From: an uncultured Pelagibacteraceae bacterium
Lineage (GTDB): Bacteria; Pseudomonadota; Alphaproteobacteria; Pelagibacterales; Pelagibacteraceae
Reading direction: 5' to 3'
Length of the DNA stretch: 36,603 bases
NCBI GenBank assembly: GCA_902581695.1
Contig: CACHOW010000009.1
Coordinates: 1 to 36,603 of the forward strand
Shown: positions 27,619-36,603 of the stretch, in pieces
How positions within the stretch are numbered: the first letter of the stretch is position 1
Layout: each line of letters starts with the position of its first letter
Notes under the pieces: model-generated
Told to the model about the DNA's origin: nothing
The model's input: only the letters and a program-made list of their open reading frames with translations
The model's database searches: none
Program-made: the position numbers and the translations under genes

Positions 27619-29535
27619 ATGCTAACTATTACATTACCAGACGGAAATAACTTAGATTTTTCTAAAAAGGTTACAGGATTAGAAGTGGCTGAAAAAATCA
27701 GCAAGTCATTAGCTAAACAAGCAATGGTAATAAGTGTGGATGGAGAATTAAAAGATCTTGATTTTTTAATTGAAAAAAATTGTTCTGTCAAAATTTTTAC
27801 CTCAAAAAATGAAGAGGGACTTGAAACAATCAGACACGATACAGCCCATGTATTAGCAATGGCTGTACAAGAATTATTCCCCGGAACCCAGGTCACAATT
27901 GGTCCAGTCATAGAAAATGGTTTCTATTATGATTTTGCTCGAAAAGAAACTTTTACAGAGGAAGATCTGAAAAAAATTGAGAACAAAATGAGAGAAATAG
28001 TAGATAGAGATGAAAAAACTACTCGAGAAGTTTGGGGACGAGATAAAGCAATTAAACATTTTGAAAAAAAAGGGGAGCTATATAAAGCAGAATTAATTAA
28101 AAGTATCCCTGAAGATGAGGAAGTATCAATTTATTTTCATGGCAAGTGGCATGATTTATGTAGAGGCCCACATTTATCTTCTACAGGCAAAATAGGAAAA
28201 TATTTTAAACTTACAAAAGTAGCTGGTGCTTATTGGCGTGGAGATTCAAACAATGAAATGTTACAGAGAATATATGGAACAAGTTGGGCTTCGCAGAAAG
28301 ATTTAGATGATTATCTAAGAGGAATTGAGGAAGCAGAAAAAAGAGATCATAGAAAATTAGGCAAAGAAATGGATTTATTTCACTTTAGAGAAGAAAGTCC
28401 AGGATCAGTTTTTTGGCACGAAAAAGGTTGGGCATTATTTCAAAAATTGATTGATTATATGAGAATGAAACAAAATCTAGCTGGCTATAAAGAAATAAAT
28501 ACTCCAGAAGTTTTAGACAGAACTTTATGGGAAAGATCTGGACATTGGGAAAAGTTTGGTGAAAATATGTATACTTCAACTACCCCTGATGAAAAGGTTT
28601 TTGCTATTAAACCTATGAATTGCCCAGGATGTATAGAAGTTTTTAATCAAGGCCTTAAAAGTTATAAAGATTTACCTTTAAAGATGTCTGAATTTGGAAA
28701 AGTACATCGTTATGAACCTTCTGGAGCTCTTCATGGATTATTGAGAGTCAGGGCTTTTACTCAAGATGATGCTCATATATTTTGTACTGAGGATCAAATT
28801 ACAAAAGAATGTTTGATAGTAACGAATCTTATTTTGGAAATTTATAAAGATTTAGGTTTTCAGAATGTAATTTTAAAATACTCTGACAGACCAGATGTAA
28901 GAGTTGGAGATGATAATGTTTGGGATAAAGCCGAAGCGGCATTATTAGAGGCAGTTAAAGCATCAAAATTAGAATATAGTATTAATAAAGGAGAGGGTGC
29001 ATTTTATGGACCTAAAATTGAATTTGTATTAAGAGATGCAATAGGTAGAGATTGGCAATGTGGGACTTTGCAAGTTGATTTTAATTTGCCTGGTAGATTA
29101 GGTGCATCCTATGTGGATAAAGATGGAGCCAAAAAAGTACCAGTGATGCTCCACAGAGCATTATTTGGTTCTCTTGAAAGATTTATAGGAATTTTGATTG
29201 AACATTACGCAGGAAAATTTCCGTTTTGGATTTCCCCATTACAAACAGTTGTAATACCAATTTCAGAGGATTTTGAAAATTATGCTGTTAAAGTTTCAAA
29301 AAAAATAAAAGAAGCAGGCATAAGTTCAGTAGTTGATTTAAAAAAACATAACTTGAATTATAAAATAAGAGATCATTCATTAGCTAAAACCCCTCTTTTA
29401 TTAATTTGTGGTAAAAAAGAAGTTGACAGTAACTCTGTAACCATTAGAAGATTGGACTCTGATAAACAAGAAAATATGGAACTAAATACATTTCTAAAAA
29501 AATTCTCTGCTTTAAATAAAGCATCTTCAAACTAA
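27619..29535 (+). CDS. thrS: Threonyl-tRNA synthetase
   Basis: 638 aa; TGS domain, HDTAHVLAMAVQELFPGTQVTIGPVIENGFYYDF, MNCPGCIEVF, YRxEPSGALHGLLRVRAFTQDDAHIFC. Confidence 0.98.
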   Translation: MLTITLPDGNNLDFSKKVTGLEVAEKISKSLAKQAMVISVDGELKDLDFLIEKNCSVKIFTSKNEEGLETIRHDTAHVLAMAVQELFPGTQVTIGPVIENGFYYDFARKETFTEEDLKKIENKMREIVDRDEKTTREVWGRDKAIKHFEKKGELYKAELIKSIPEDEEVSIYFHGKWHDLCRGPHLSSTGKIGKYFKLTKVAGAYWRGDSNNEMLQRIYGTSWASQKDLDDYLRGIEEAEKRDHRKLGKEMDLFHFREESPGSVFWHEKGWALFQKLIDYMRMKQNLAGYKEINTPEVLDRTLWERSGHWEKFGENMYTSTTPDEKVFAIKPMNCPGCIEVFNQGLKSYKDLPLKMSEFGKVHRYEPSGALHGLLRVRAFTQDDAHIFCTEDQITKECLIVTNLILEIYKDLGFQNVILKYSDRPDVRVGDDNVWDKAEAALLEAVKASKLEYSINKGEGAFYGPKIEFVLRDAIGRDWQCGTLQVDFNLPGRLGASYVDKDGAKKVPVMLHRALFGSLERFIGILIEHYAGKFPFWISPLQTVVIPISEDFENYAVKVSKKIKEAGISSVVDLKKHNLNYKIRDHSLAKTPLLLICGKKEVDSNSVTIRRLDSDKQENMELNTFLKKFSALNKASSN

Positions 29536-30081
29536 GTGGCAGATTTCAAACAAAATTATTTTCAAAGAAGAACTAAGGATAGAGGTCCTAGGTCTAATAA
29601 TAGAATTTCTTCTCCTGAGGTTCAAGTCATTACAAACGACGGAGAAAATTTAGGAACACTTAATACAAATGAGGCAATTTCAATGGCTAAAAATCAGGGC
29701 TTAGATTTAATAGAGATAGCTCCAAACGCTAACCCTCCAGTTTGTAAAATTATGGATATGGGAAAATTTAAATACGATGCTCAAAAAAAAGCAAATTTAG
29801 CTAAAAAAAAGCAAAAGATTATTGCTTTGAAAGAAATAAAAATGAGACCTGTAACCGAAACCCATGATTATGAATTTAAAGTTAAAAATGCAAAAAAATT
29901 TATAGCAAAGGGGGATAAAGTAAAATTTACAATACGATTTAAGGGTCGAGAACTTCAACATTCTCATCTTGGCAACCAACTGATGACTAAAATAAAAGAA
30001 GATATGAAAGATATTGGTAAGGTAGAATTACATCCCAAATTTGACGGTAAGCAGATGATTATGGTAATTCAGCCATTATAA
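29536..30081 (+). CDS. infC: Translation initiation factor IF-3 (GTG start)
   Basis: 181 aa; APNANPPVCKIMDMGKFKYDAQKK, KFTIRFKGRELQHSHLG. The GTG directly follows the thrS TAA. Confidence 0.95.
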   Translation: MADFKQNYFQRRTKDRGPRSNNRISSPEVQVITNDGENLGTLNTNEAISMAKNQGLDLIEIAPNANPPVCKIMDMGKFKYDAQKKANLAKKKQKIIALKEIKMRPVTETHDYEFKVKNAKKFIAKGDKVKFTIRFKGRELQHSHLGNQLMTKIKEDMKDIGKVELHPKFDGKQMIMVIQPL

Positions 30082-30134
30082 GCTTTAATATAGGTTGTAA
30101 ATTTTCTTCATTCTTTGTATAAACTCGCTCAATT

Positions 30135-30341
30135 ATGCCAAAACTTAAAACTAAAAGCTCAGCAAAAAAAAGATTTAAGATATCAGCTAGGGGCAAAGTA
30201 ATGATGGCTCAAGCTGGGAAGAGACATGGTATGATTAAAAGAACAAATTCTCAAATTAGAAAATTAAGAGGCACTACTACTATGTCCAAACAAGATAGTA
30301 AAATTGTTAAATCGTATATGCCCTATAGTTTAAGAGGATAA
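30135..30341 (+). CDS. rpmI: 50S ribosomal protein L35
   Basis: 68 aa; [22 protein letters not shown]. Confidence 0.97.
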   Translation: MPKLKTKSSAKKRFKISARGKVMMAQAGKRHGMIKRTNSQIRKLRGTTTMSKQDSKIVKSYMPYSLRG

Positions 30342-30342
30342 A

Positions 30343-30699
30343 ATGGCAAGAGTAAAAAGAGGCGTTACAAGTAGAGCAAAACATAAAAAAGTCTTAAAAG
30401 CTGTGAAAGGCCAATGGGGCAGAAGAAAAAATACCATAAGAGTTGCGAGACAGGCAATGGAAAAGGCAATGCAATATGCCTACAGAGACCGAAGAAACAA
30501 GAAAAGAGAATTTAAATCATTATGGATACAAAGAATTAACGCTGGTGTAAGAGCTGAAGGTTTAACCTATTCAAAGTTTATTAATGGATTGAACAAATCT
30601 GGGATTAAAATTGATAGAAAAATTCTAGCAGAGATAGCTTATGATAGCCCAGAAGCCTTTAAAACCATTGTTCAAAAAGCACAATCTGCTTTAAATTAA
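30343..30699 (+). CDS. rplT: 50S ribosomal protein L20
   Basis: 118 aa; [68 protein letters not shown]. Confidence 0.98.
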   Translation: MARVKRGVTSRAKHKKVLKAVKGQWGRRKNTIRVARQAMEKAMQYAYRDRRNKKREFKSLWIQRINAGVRAEGLTYSKFINGLNKSGIKIDRKILAEIAYDSPEAFKTIVQKAQSALN

Positions 30700-30742
30700 T
30701 CTTCACTATTGTTTTATTTCACTGAAGAAATAATCTGTAAAA

Positions 30743-31810
30743 ATGTCAGATCTAAAAAAAATTAAAGACGAATTCCTTTCAAAACTTCAAAAGAAATTAG
30801 ATCTCTCAGAAATCAACAAAATTAAATCGGATCTATTTGGTAAAAATGGATTAATATCTTCAGAATTTAAAAAGATTGGATCTATAGCTGAGCCTGAAAA
30901 AAAAAAGTTTGCCTCTGATTTAAATATCATAAAGGATGAACTACAAGAAGCAATAAATTTAAAATTAAACCAAATTGAAATTTCTGAGATTAATCAAAAG
31001 TTAGAAAAAGAAAAAGTTGATGTAACTTTACCTGAAAGAACTTTTATAAGAGGTAAAATTCATCCTGTCTCCCAAACTATTGATGAGATATCATCTATTT
31101 TTTCAGAAATAGGTTTTAGTGTTGAAGAAGGTCCTGATGTTGAAAATGAACACAATAATTTTACTGCGTTAAATACTCCTGATAATCACCCCGCAAGAGA
31201 TATGCATGACACATTTTACCTAGATAAGAATAAAAAAAAATTATTAAGAACACACACTTCGCCAGTTCAAATTAGAACTATGTCAAAGAATAAACCACCC
31301 TTTAAAATTATTGCACCAGGTAGAACTTACAGGTCAGATAGTGATCAAACACATGCACCTATGTTCCACCAGGTTGAAGGTTTACATATAGATAAAAATA
31401 TCAATATGGGACATTTAAAGGGGTGTTTAAATTATTTTATTAAAGAATTTTTTGAAATTGAAAAAATTAAAATGAGATTTAGGCCAAGTCATTTTCCTTT
31501 TACTGAACCTTCAGCAGAGGTTGATATTGGTTATGAAATTAAAGATGGAAAAATTATAATAGGTGAAGGTAATAAATGGTTAGAAATTTTAGGATGTGGT
31601 ATGGTGCACCCAAACGTTCTTAAAAACGTAAAAGTAGATCCAAAAAATTATCAAGGTTATGCCTTTGGAATAGGTATTGATAGATTAGCAATGTTAAAGT
31701 ATGGAATTAATGATCTAAGATCTTTTTTTGAATGTGATTATAGATGGTTAAATCACTTTGGTTTTGATCCGCTTGATGTTCCAACAAACTACAGAGGGTT
31801 GAGTAGATGA
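30743..31810 (+). CDS. pheS: Phenylalanyl-tRNA synthetase alpha subunit
   Basis: 355 aa; [16 protein letters not shown]-like [35 protein letters not shown], GFGIGxDR-like [11 protein letters not shown]. Confidence 0.97.
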   Translation: MSDLKKIKDEFLSKLQKKLDLSEINKIKSDLFGKNGLISSEFKKIGSIAEPEKKKFASDLNIIKDELQEAINLKLNQIEISEINQKLEKEKVDVTLPERTFIRGKIHPVSQTIDEISSIFSEIGFSVEEGPDVENEHNNFTALNTPDNHPARDMHDTFYLDKNKKKLLRTHTSPVQIRTMSKNKPPFKIIAPGRTYRSDSDQTHAPMFHQVEGLHIDKNINMGHLKGCLNYFIKEFFEIEKIKMRFRPSHFPFTEPSAEVDIGYEIKDGKIIIGEGNKWLEILGCGMVHPNVLKNVKVDPKNYQGYAFGIGIDRLAMLKYGINDLRSFFECDYRWLNHFGFDPLDVPTNYRGLSR

Positions 31811-34215
31811 AAATTACATATGATTGGTTAAAAGAACATCTTCAAACAAAAAATTCAGAAAACCAACTTATAAATAAGCTAACAGATATAGGATTGGAGG
31901 TTGAGAGTGTGGAAGTCACATCCTCAGATTTAGAAAAATTTTTAGTTGCAAAAGTTATTAAGACCGAAAAACATCCAAATGCAGATAGACTTAAGGTTTG
32001 CGAAGTTGATTTTGGTAAAAAAGAAACTGTTAAAGTCGTATGCGGTGCTTCAAATGCAAAGGAAGGACTTTTGACAATCTATGCTCCTCCAGGTGCAATT
32101 ATTCCAAAAAATAAAATGAAATTAGTTGTAAAAGAAATAAGAGGAGTAACTTCATTTGGTATGCTTTGCTCTGAGTCTGAGCTTAATTTATCAGATGAAA
32201 GTGATGGTATTTGTGAACTTAATAAAAACCAATTTAAAAGTAAAATTGGTCAAAGATACTTTACGAAAAAAAAATCCAATTTAATTGATTTATCAATTAC
32301 TCCTAACAGGCCAGATTGTTTAGGTGTCAGAGGTATAGCTAGAGATCTAGCAACAGCAGGTTTTGGAAAACTTAAAGGAAATAAAATTGATAAAATTTTG
32401 TCTAAGGATAAGCAAAAAATAAAAATTAAAATTTTAAAAGAAAAAGATCAAGGATGTATAGCTTTTGGTAGTTGTTTACTAACAAACGTAACAAATGTAG
32501 AAAGTCCAAGATGGTTAAAAGATAAACTTATTTCTATAGGTCAAAAACCCATTTCTGCAATCGTAGATATTACAAATTATGTAATGATAGATTTAAACAG
32601 ACCACTCCACGCTTACGATGCTGATAAAATTCAAAAAGGAATAGTTGTTAGAAGCTCAAAAAAAGGTGAAACATTTGTAGCCCTAGATAAAAAAGAGCAT
32701 AGACTTGAGGAAGGCATGTGTGTAATTTCAGACAATGAAGGAATACTTGGTCTCGGAGGCATTATTGGTGGAACTCGATCAGGAACAGAACTTAATACAA
32801 AAAATGTATTAATTGAGTCAGCTTATTTTAATCCCAGATCTATAAGAAAAACTTCAAAGCAATTAAATATTGATACGGATGCAAAATTTAGATTTGAAAG
32901 AGGAATAGACCCACTATCCATAGAAGAAGGTTTAGTTAAAGCAGCAAATTTAATTAAAAAGATTTGTGGAGGCAGGATTAGTAAAATAGATATACAAAAA
33001 ATTAACAAATTTGAGGAAAAATACATTAATTTTGAAATAGAATTGTTTGAAAAAATTTCAGGTTTAAAAATTTCAAATAAAAAGATTTCAAAAATTTTGA
33101 GTAATTTAGGATTTAAAGTAAAAGAAAATAAAAATTTTTTTAAATTAAAAGTTCCATCATGGAGACCTGATATAGTGCAAGCTATAGATATTGTTGAAGA
33201 GATAGTTAGGATCTATGGATATGATAAAATAAATAAAATAGATCCAATTAAAGTTAGATCTAAGCCCACATTAAATAAAGCACAAAAAATATTTCATTTT
33301 TTGCAAAGATCTATTGCTACAAAGGGTTATCAAGAATCTATTACTTGGTCATTCACAGATTCTAAGATTAATGATTTATTCAAATCAAGTTTAAAAAATA
33401 TTGAAATTGTAAATCCAATAAGCTCAGACCTTAATGTTTTAAGAAATTCAATTTTCTCAAATTTAATAATGTATCTTAATAAAAATTTGGACAGAGGAGC
33501 GAAAGATCTTGCTTTATTTGAAATTGGTCCAATATTTCATGGCCCCAATCCAGGAGAACAAGCAACAGTGCTGGGAGGTCTTCGATCAGGAAAAATCTCA
33601 AGGTTATCTTGGATAGAAAAAGAGAGAGAAGTTGATATTTTTGATGTTAAAAAAGATGTCATTCAAACTCTAGTAGAGGCAGGTTATGGTAAATCTGAAT
33701 TTGTAGTTGATAATCAAACACCCAATTATTATCATCCAGGTAAGTCTGGTAGAATCTTTTTAAATAAAAATACAGATAAAGTAGCTGCATATTTTGGAGA
33801 AATTCATCCAAATATTTTAAAAAAAATGGATATAAAAACTGAAGCTCTAGTAGGATTTGAAATATTTTTAGATAATTTAAAAGAACCAAAAAAATCATTA
33901 AAAGATCAAAAAACAAAATATCAATTTTCTGATTATCAAAAATCACAAAGAGATTTTGCCTTCATAATTGATAAAGATTTTAAATCACAGGAATTAATTG
34001 ATGTAATTTCTAAGGTTGATAAAGATTTAATTAAAAGCGTAAATATTTTTGATATTTATGAAGGTGAAAATATTCCAAATGATAAAAAGTCTATCGCATT
34101 GAATGTAACAATACAATCTATGGATAAAACTTTAAAAGATGAGGATTTAGAAAAGGTTAATAAACTTATTGTCGATACAGTAGAAAAAAAAACTGGCGCC
34201 ATAATAAGATCTTAA
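31807..34215 (+). CDS. pheT: Phenylalanyl-tRNA synthetase beta subunit
   Basis: 802 aa; [21 protein letters not shown]-type domain, [26 protein letters not shown]-terminal FDX-ACB domain. Confidence 0.97.
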   Translation: MKITYDWLKEHLQTKNSENQLINKLTDIGLEVESVEVTSSDLEKFLVAKVIKTEKHPNADRLKVCEVDFGKKETVKVVCGASNAKEGLLTIYAPPGAIIPKNKMKLVVKEIRGVTSFGMLCSESELNLSDESDGICELNKNQFKSKIGQRYFTKKKSNLIDLSITPNRPDCLGVRGIARDLATAGFGKLKGNKIDKILSKDKQKIKIKILKEKDQGCIAFGSCLLTNVTNVESPRWLKDKLISIGQKPISAIVDITNYVMIDLNRPLHAYDADKIQKGIVVRSSKKGETFVALDKKEHRLEEGMCVISDNEGILGLGGIIGGTRSGTELNTKNVLIESAYFNPRSIRKTSKQLNIDTDAKFRFERGIDPLSIEEGLVKAANLIKKICGGRISKIDIQKINKFEEKYINFEIELFEKISGLKISNKKISKILSNLGFKVKENKNFFKLKVPSWRPDIVQAIDIVEEIVRIYGYDKINKIDPIKVRSKPTLNKAQKIFHFLQRSIATKGYQESITWSFTDSKINDLFKSSLKNIEIVNPISSDLNVLRNSIFSNLIMYLNKNLDRGAKDLALFEIGPIFHGPNPGEQATVLGGLRSGKISRLSWIEKEREVDIFDVKKDVIQTLVEAGYGKSEFVVDNQTPNYYHPGKSGRIFLNKNTDKVAAYFGEIHPNILKKMDIKTEALVGFEIFLDNLKEPKKSLKDQKTKYQFSDYQKSQRDFAFIIDKDFKSQELIDVISKVDKDLIKSVNIFDIYEGENIPNDKKSIALNVTIQSMDKTLKDEDLEKVNKLIVDTVEKKTGAIIRS

Positions 34216-34221
34216 ATAATA

Positions 34222-36030
34222 ATGAACACTATTGATAAAATAAGAAATTTTGCAATTATTGCCCACATAGATCATGGTAAATCAACTATTGCTGACAGAA
34301 TTATTCATAAATGTGGAGGTTTGTCAGAAAGAGAAATGAAAGCTCAAGTTTTAGACTCAATGGATATTGAAAGAGAAAGAGGAATAACCATTAAAGCTCA
34401 AACTGTTAAATTAAATTATAAAGCAAAGAATGGAAAAGAATACATTTTAAATATTATCGATACACCTGGTCATGTAGATTTTAGTTATGAAGTAAGTAGG
34501 TCTCTTTACGCTTGTGAGGGATCTATATTAATAGTAGATAGCACCCAAGGAGTTGAAGCTCAAACATTAGCTAATGTTTATCAGGCTTTAGATATTAATC
34601 ATGAAATTATTCCTGTACTAAATAAGATCGATCTACCAGCTTCAGATTTGAATAAAACAAATAAACAAATTGAGGATGTAATTGGTATTGATACAGAAAA
34701 CGCAGTTCCGTGCTCTGGTAAAACAGGAGAAGGTATAGAGGAAATTTTAGAACAAATTGTAAATCAGCTTCCAGCTCCAAAGGGTAAAACAGATGAAAAT
34801 TTAAAATGTTTGTTAGTTGATAGTTGGTATGACACTTATTTAGGAGTGGTAATATTAGTAAGAGTTATTAATGGCAAAATTACTAAAAATATGAAAATTA
34901 AAATGCTTTCAACTAAGCAAGAGTATGTTGTTGAGAAAGTAGGTGTATTTACTCCCAAAGCAAAAGATATTAATGAATTAAATACAGGTGAAATTGGATT
35001 TATTATAACTGGTATCAAAGTTTTGTCCGAAACAAAAGTAGGAGATACAATTTGTGATGCATCAAAACCAATAGTTGATGCTTTACCAGGTTTTAAACCA
35101 AGTAAACCAGTAGTTTTTTGTGGTTTATTTCCAGTTGATAGTTCAGAATATCAAAAATTAAAGGATGGATTAGCAAAATTACAGTTAAACGATGCAAGTT
35201 TTTCATTTGAAGCTGAGTCGTCTTCAGCCTTGGGATTAGGCTTTAGATGTGGATTCTTAGGACTACTTCATCTTGAAATAATTACTGAAAGATTAGAAAG
35301 AGAATTTGATGTTAATTTATTAACAACTACCCCAGGTGTTGTATACAAGGTTCATTTAAACAGCGATAAAATTATAGATTTACAAAATCCTTCAAATCTA
35401 CCAGATCCTACTCTGATAAAGTTTATTGAAGAACCATGGATAAAAGCAACAGTTATAACGCCCGATGAATACTTAGGGGCGATAATTAAATTGTGTCAGG
35501 ATAAAAGAGGTATTCAGACTAATTTGAGCTATTCTGGAAATAGAGCTGTTTTAAGTTACGAACTTCCACTCAATGAAGTAGTTTTTGATTTCAATGATCG
35601 TATTAAATCTATGACAAGTGGTTATGCTAGTTTCGATTATGAAATTATTGAACACAGAGAAGGAGACCTAGTTAAATTGGGAATTCTAGTAAACGGGGAG
35701 CCAGTGGATGCATTGGCTATCATGATACACAAGGATTTTGCTCAACGAACAGGAAGAGATGTTTGTGAAAAATTAAAAGATTTAATACCCAGGCATAACT
35801 TTATGATACCTGTTCAAGCAGCTATAGGTGGAAAAATAATTGCTAGAGAGACTATAAAAGGATTCAAGAAAGATGTACTTACAAAGATTCACGGAGGCGG
35901 AGCCACAGATAGGAAAAGAAAACTATTAGAAAAACAAAAAAAAGGTAAGGCAAGATCAAAACAATTTGGTAGAGTAGAAATACCACAAGAGGCTTTTATA
36001 GGAGTGTTAAAGATTAATAAAGAGAAATAA
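34222..36030 (+). CDS. lepA: Elongation factor 4 (LepA)
   Basis: 602 aa; [55 protein letters not shown], and C-terminal LepA signature. Confidence 0.98.
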   Translation: MNTIDKIRNFAIIAHIDHGKSTIADRIIHKCGGLSEREMKAQVLDSMDIERERGITIKAQTVKLNYKAKNGKEYILNIIDTPGHVDFSYEVSRSLYACEGSILIVDSTQGVEAQTLANVYQALDINHEIIPVLNKIDLPASDLNKTNKQIEDVIGIDTENAVPCSGKTGEGIEEILEQIVNQLPAPKGKTDENLKCLLVDSWYDTYLGVVILVRVINGKITKNMKIKMLSTKQEYVVEKVGVFTPKAKDINELNTGEIGFIITGIKVLSETKVGDTICDASKPIVDALPGFKPSKPVVFCGLFPVDSSEYQKLKDGLAKLQLNDASFSFEAESSSALGLGFRCGFLGLLHLEIITERLEREFDVNLLTTTPGVVYKVHLNSDKIIDLQNPSNLPDPTLIKFIEEPWIKATVITPDEYLGAIIKLCQDKRGIQTNLSYSGNRAVLSYELPLNEVVFDFNDRIKSMTSGYASFDYEIIEHREGDLVKLGILVNGEPVDALAIMIHKDFAQRTGRDVCEKLKDLIPRHNFMIPVQAAIGGKIIARETIKGFKKDVLTKIHGGGATDRKRKLLEKQKKGKARSKQFGRVEIPQEAFIGVLKINKEK

Positions 36031-36603
36031 ATGAAAGTTTACGACTGCTTTTCTTATTTAGATGAAGATCTATTATTAGATTTAAGACTAAATATTATGG
36101 ATCAGTATGTTGATTATTTTGTTATAGTTGAAAGTAACAGAACTTGGCAAAACAACCATAAAGATCATAAATTTAATTTATCTAGATTTGAAAAATTTAA
36201 AGATAAAATTATTTATATAAAAGTCACTGAGATGCCAGATGGTGACAATCCTTATGTTAGAGAAAATTATCAAAGAAATTGTATATCTAAAGGACTTATT
36301 AATTCAAGTGACGATGATCTAATAATTATATCTGATTTGGATGAGATTCCAAATCCCAACCAAATTAAAAATTTTAATAAAAATATGAGATATGCAGTTT
36401 TTAAACAAATGCATTTCTATTATAAAATTAATCTACAAAGTCAATTAAACCCTTATTGGTTTGGAAGTAGAATTTGTGTAAAAAAATATTTGAAGTCTCC
36501 GCAATGGTTAAGAAGCTTAAAATTTAAAAAAAGACCATTTTGGAGATTGGATAAATTTAGACTTAATAACATTATTCAAGATGGAGGGTGGCATTTTTGT
36601 AAT
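36031..36603 (+). CDS. Glycosyltransferase family 17-like protein (partial, runs off the window)
   Basis: MKVYDCFSYLDEDLLLDLRLNIMDQYVDYFVIVESNRTWQNNHKDHKFN...VRENYQRNCISKGL...DDLIIISDLDEIPNPNQI...MHFYYKINLQ...WFGSRI matches the GT17 (MGAT3-like) pattern. Not in the ORF track because there is no stop inside the window. Confidence 0.85.
   Translation, partial: MKVYDCFSYLDEDLLLDLRLNIMDQYVDYFVIVESNRTWQNNHKDHKFNLSRFEKFKDKIIYIKVTEMPDGDNPYVRENYQRNCISKGLINSSDDDLIIISDLDEIPNPNQIKNFNKNMRYAVFKQMHFYYKINLQSQLNPYWFGSRICVKKYLKSPQWLRSLKFKKRPFWRLDKFRLNNIIQDGGWHFCN

Noticed and set aside
27615-28059. Minus-strand ORFs overlapping the start of thrS
   Set aside because: Antisense to the well-supported thrS frame; no domain signature.
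30700-30742. Possible leader or attenuator between rplT and pheS
   Set aside because: Only a weak 6-bp TCTTCA/TGAAGA pairing with a large loop; no leader peptide with Phe codons and no terminator.
1-36603. CRISPR arrays, IS elements, prophage or defence islands
   Set aside because: No regularly spaced repeats, transposase, integrase or recognisable defence genes were seen; the HNH protein sits alone among core genes.

Overview
The window is about 36.6 kb of AT-rich, densely packed DNA. Gene content and protein style look like a SAR11/Pelagibacterales-type alphaproteobacterium; that is inference, since no search was run. Most of it is core genome: argH, lysA (5' end only), a TlpA-like thioredoxin, coq7, dsbB, a fadD-like ligase, a carD/ferredoxin/TerB/helicase block, a thiolase, pyruvate dehydrogenase E1 and E2, uppP, gltD-gltB, a thrS-infC-rpmI-rplT-pheS-pheT-lepA block, and two tRNAs (Leu-CAA and Arg-ACG). 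I saw no CRISPR array, IS element, prophage or recognisable defence system. The best second-look items are: (1) an unlisted compact unit at about 7390-7611 encoding a 25-aa peptide made almost entirely of Lys/Arg/Ala, with a consensus-like promoter, a perfect hairpin at the predicted 5' end of the transcript, a strong Shine-Dalgarno and an intrinsic terminator; (2) a homodimeric-type PDH E1 carrying an N-terminal lipoyl domain, followed by an E2 with no lipoyl domain; (3) a CarD-like regulator with a long histone-H1-like lysine-rich N-terminal tail, adjacent and convergent to the Lys/Arg peptide gene; (4) several small ORFs missed by the ORF track, including an LptM-like lipoprotein between argH and lysA and a 32-aa membrane peptide next to tRNA-Arg.
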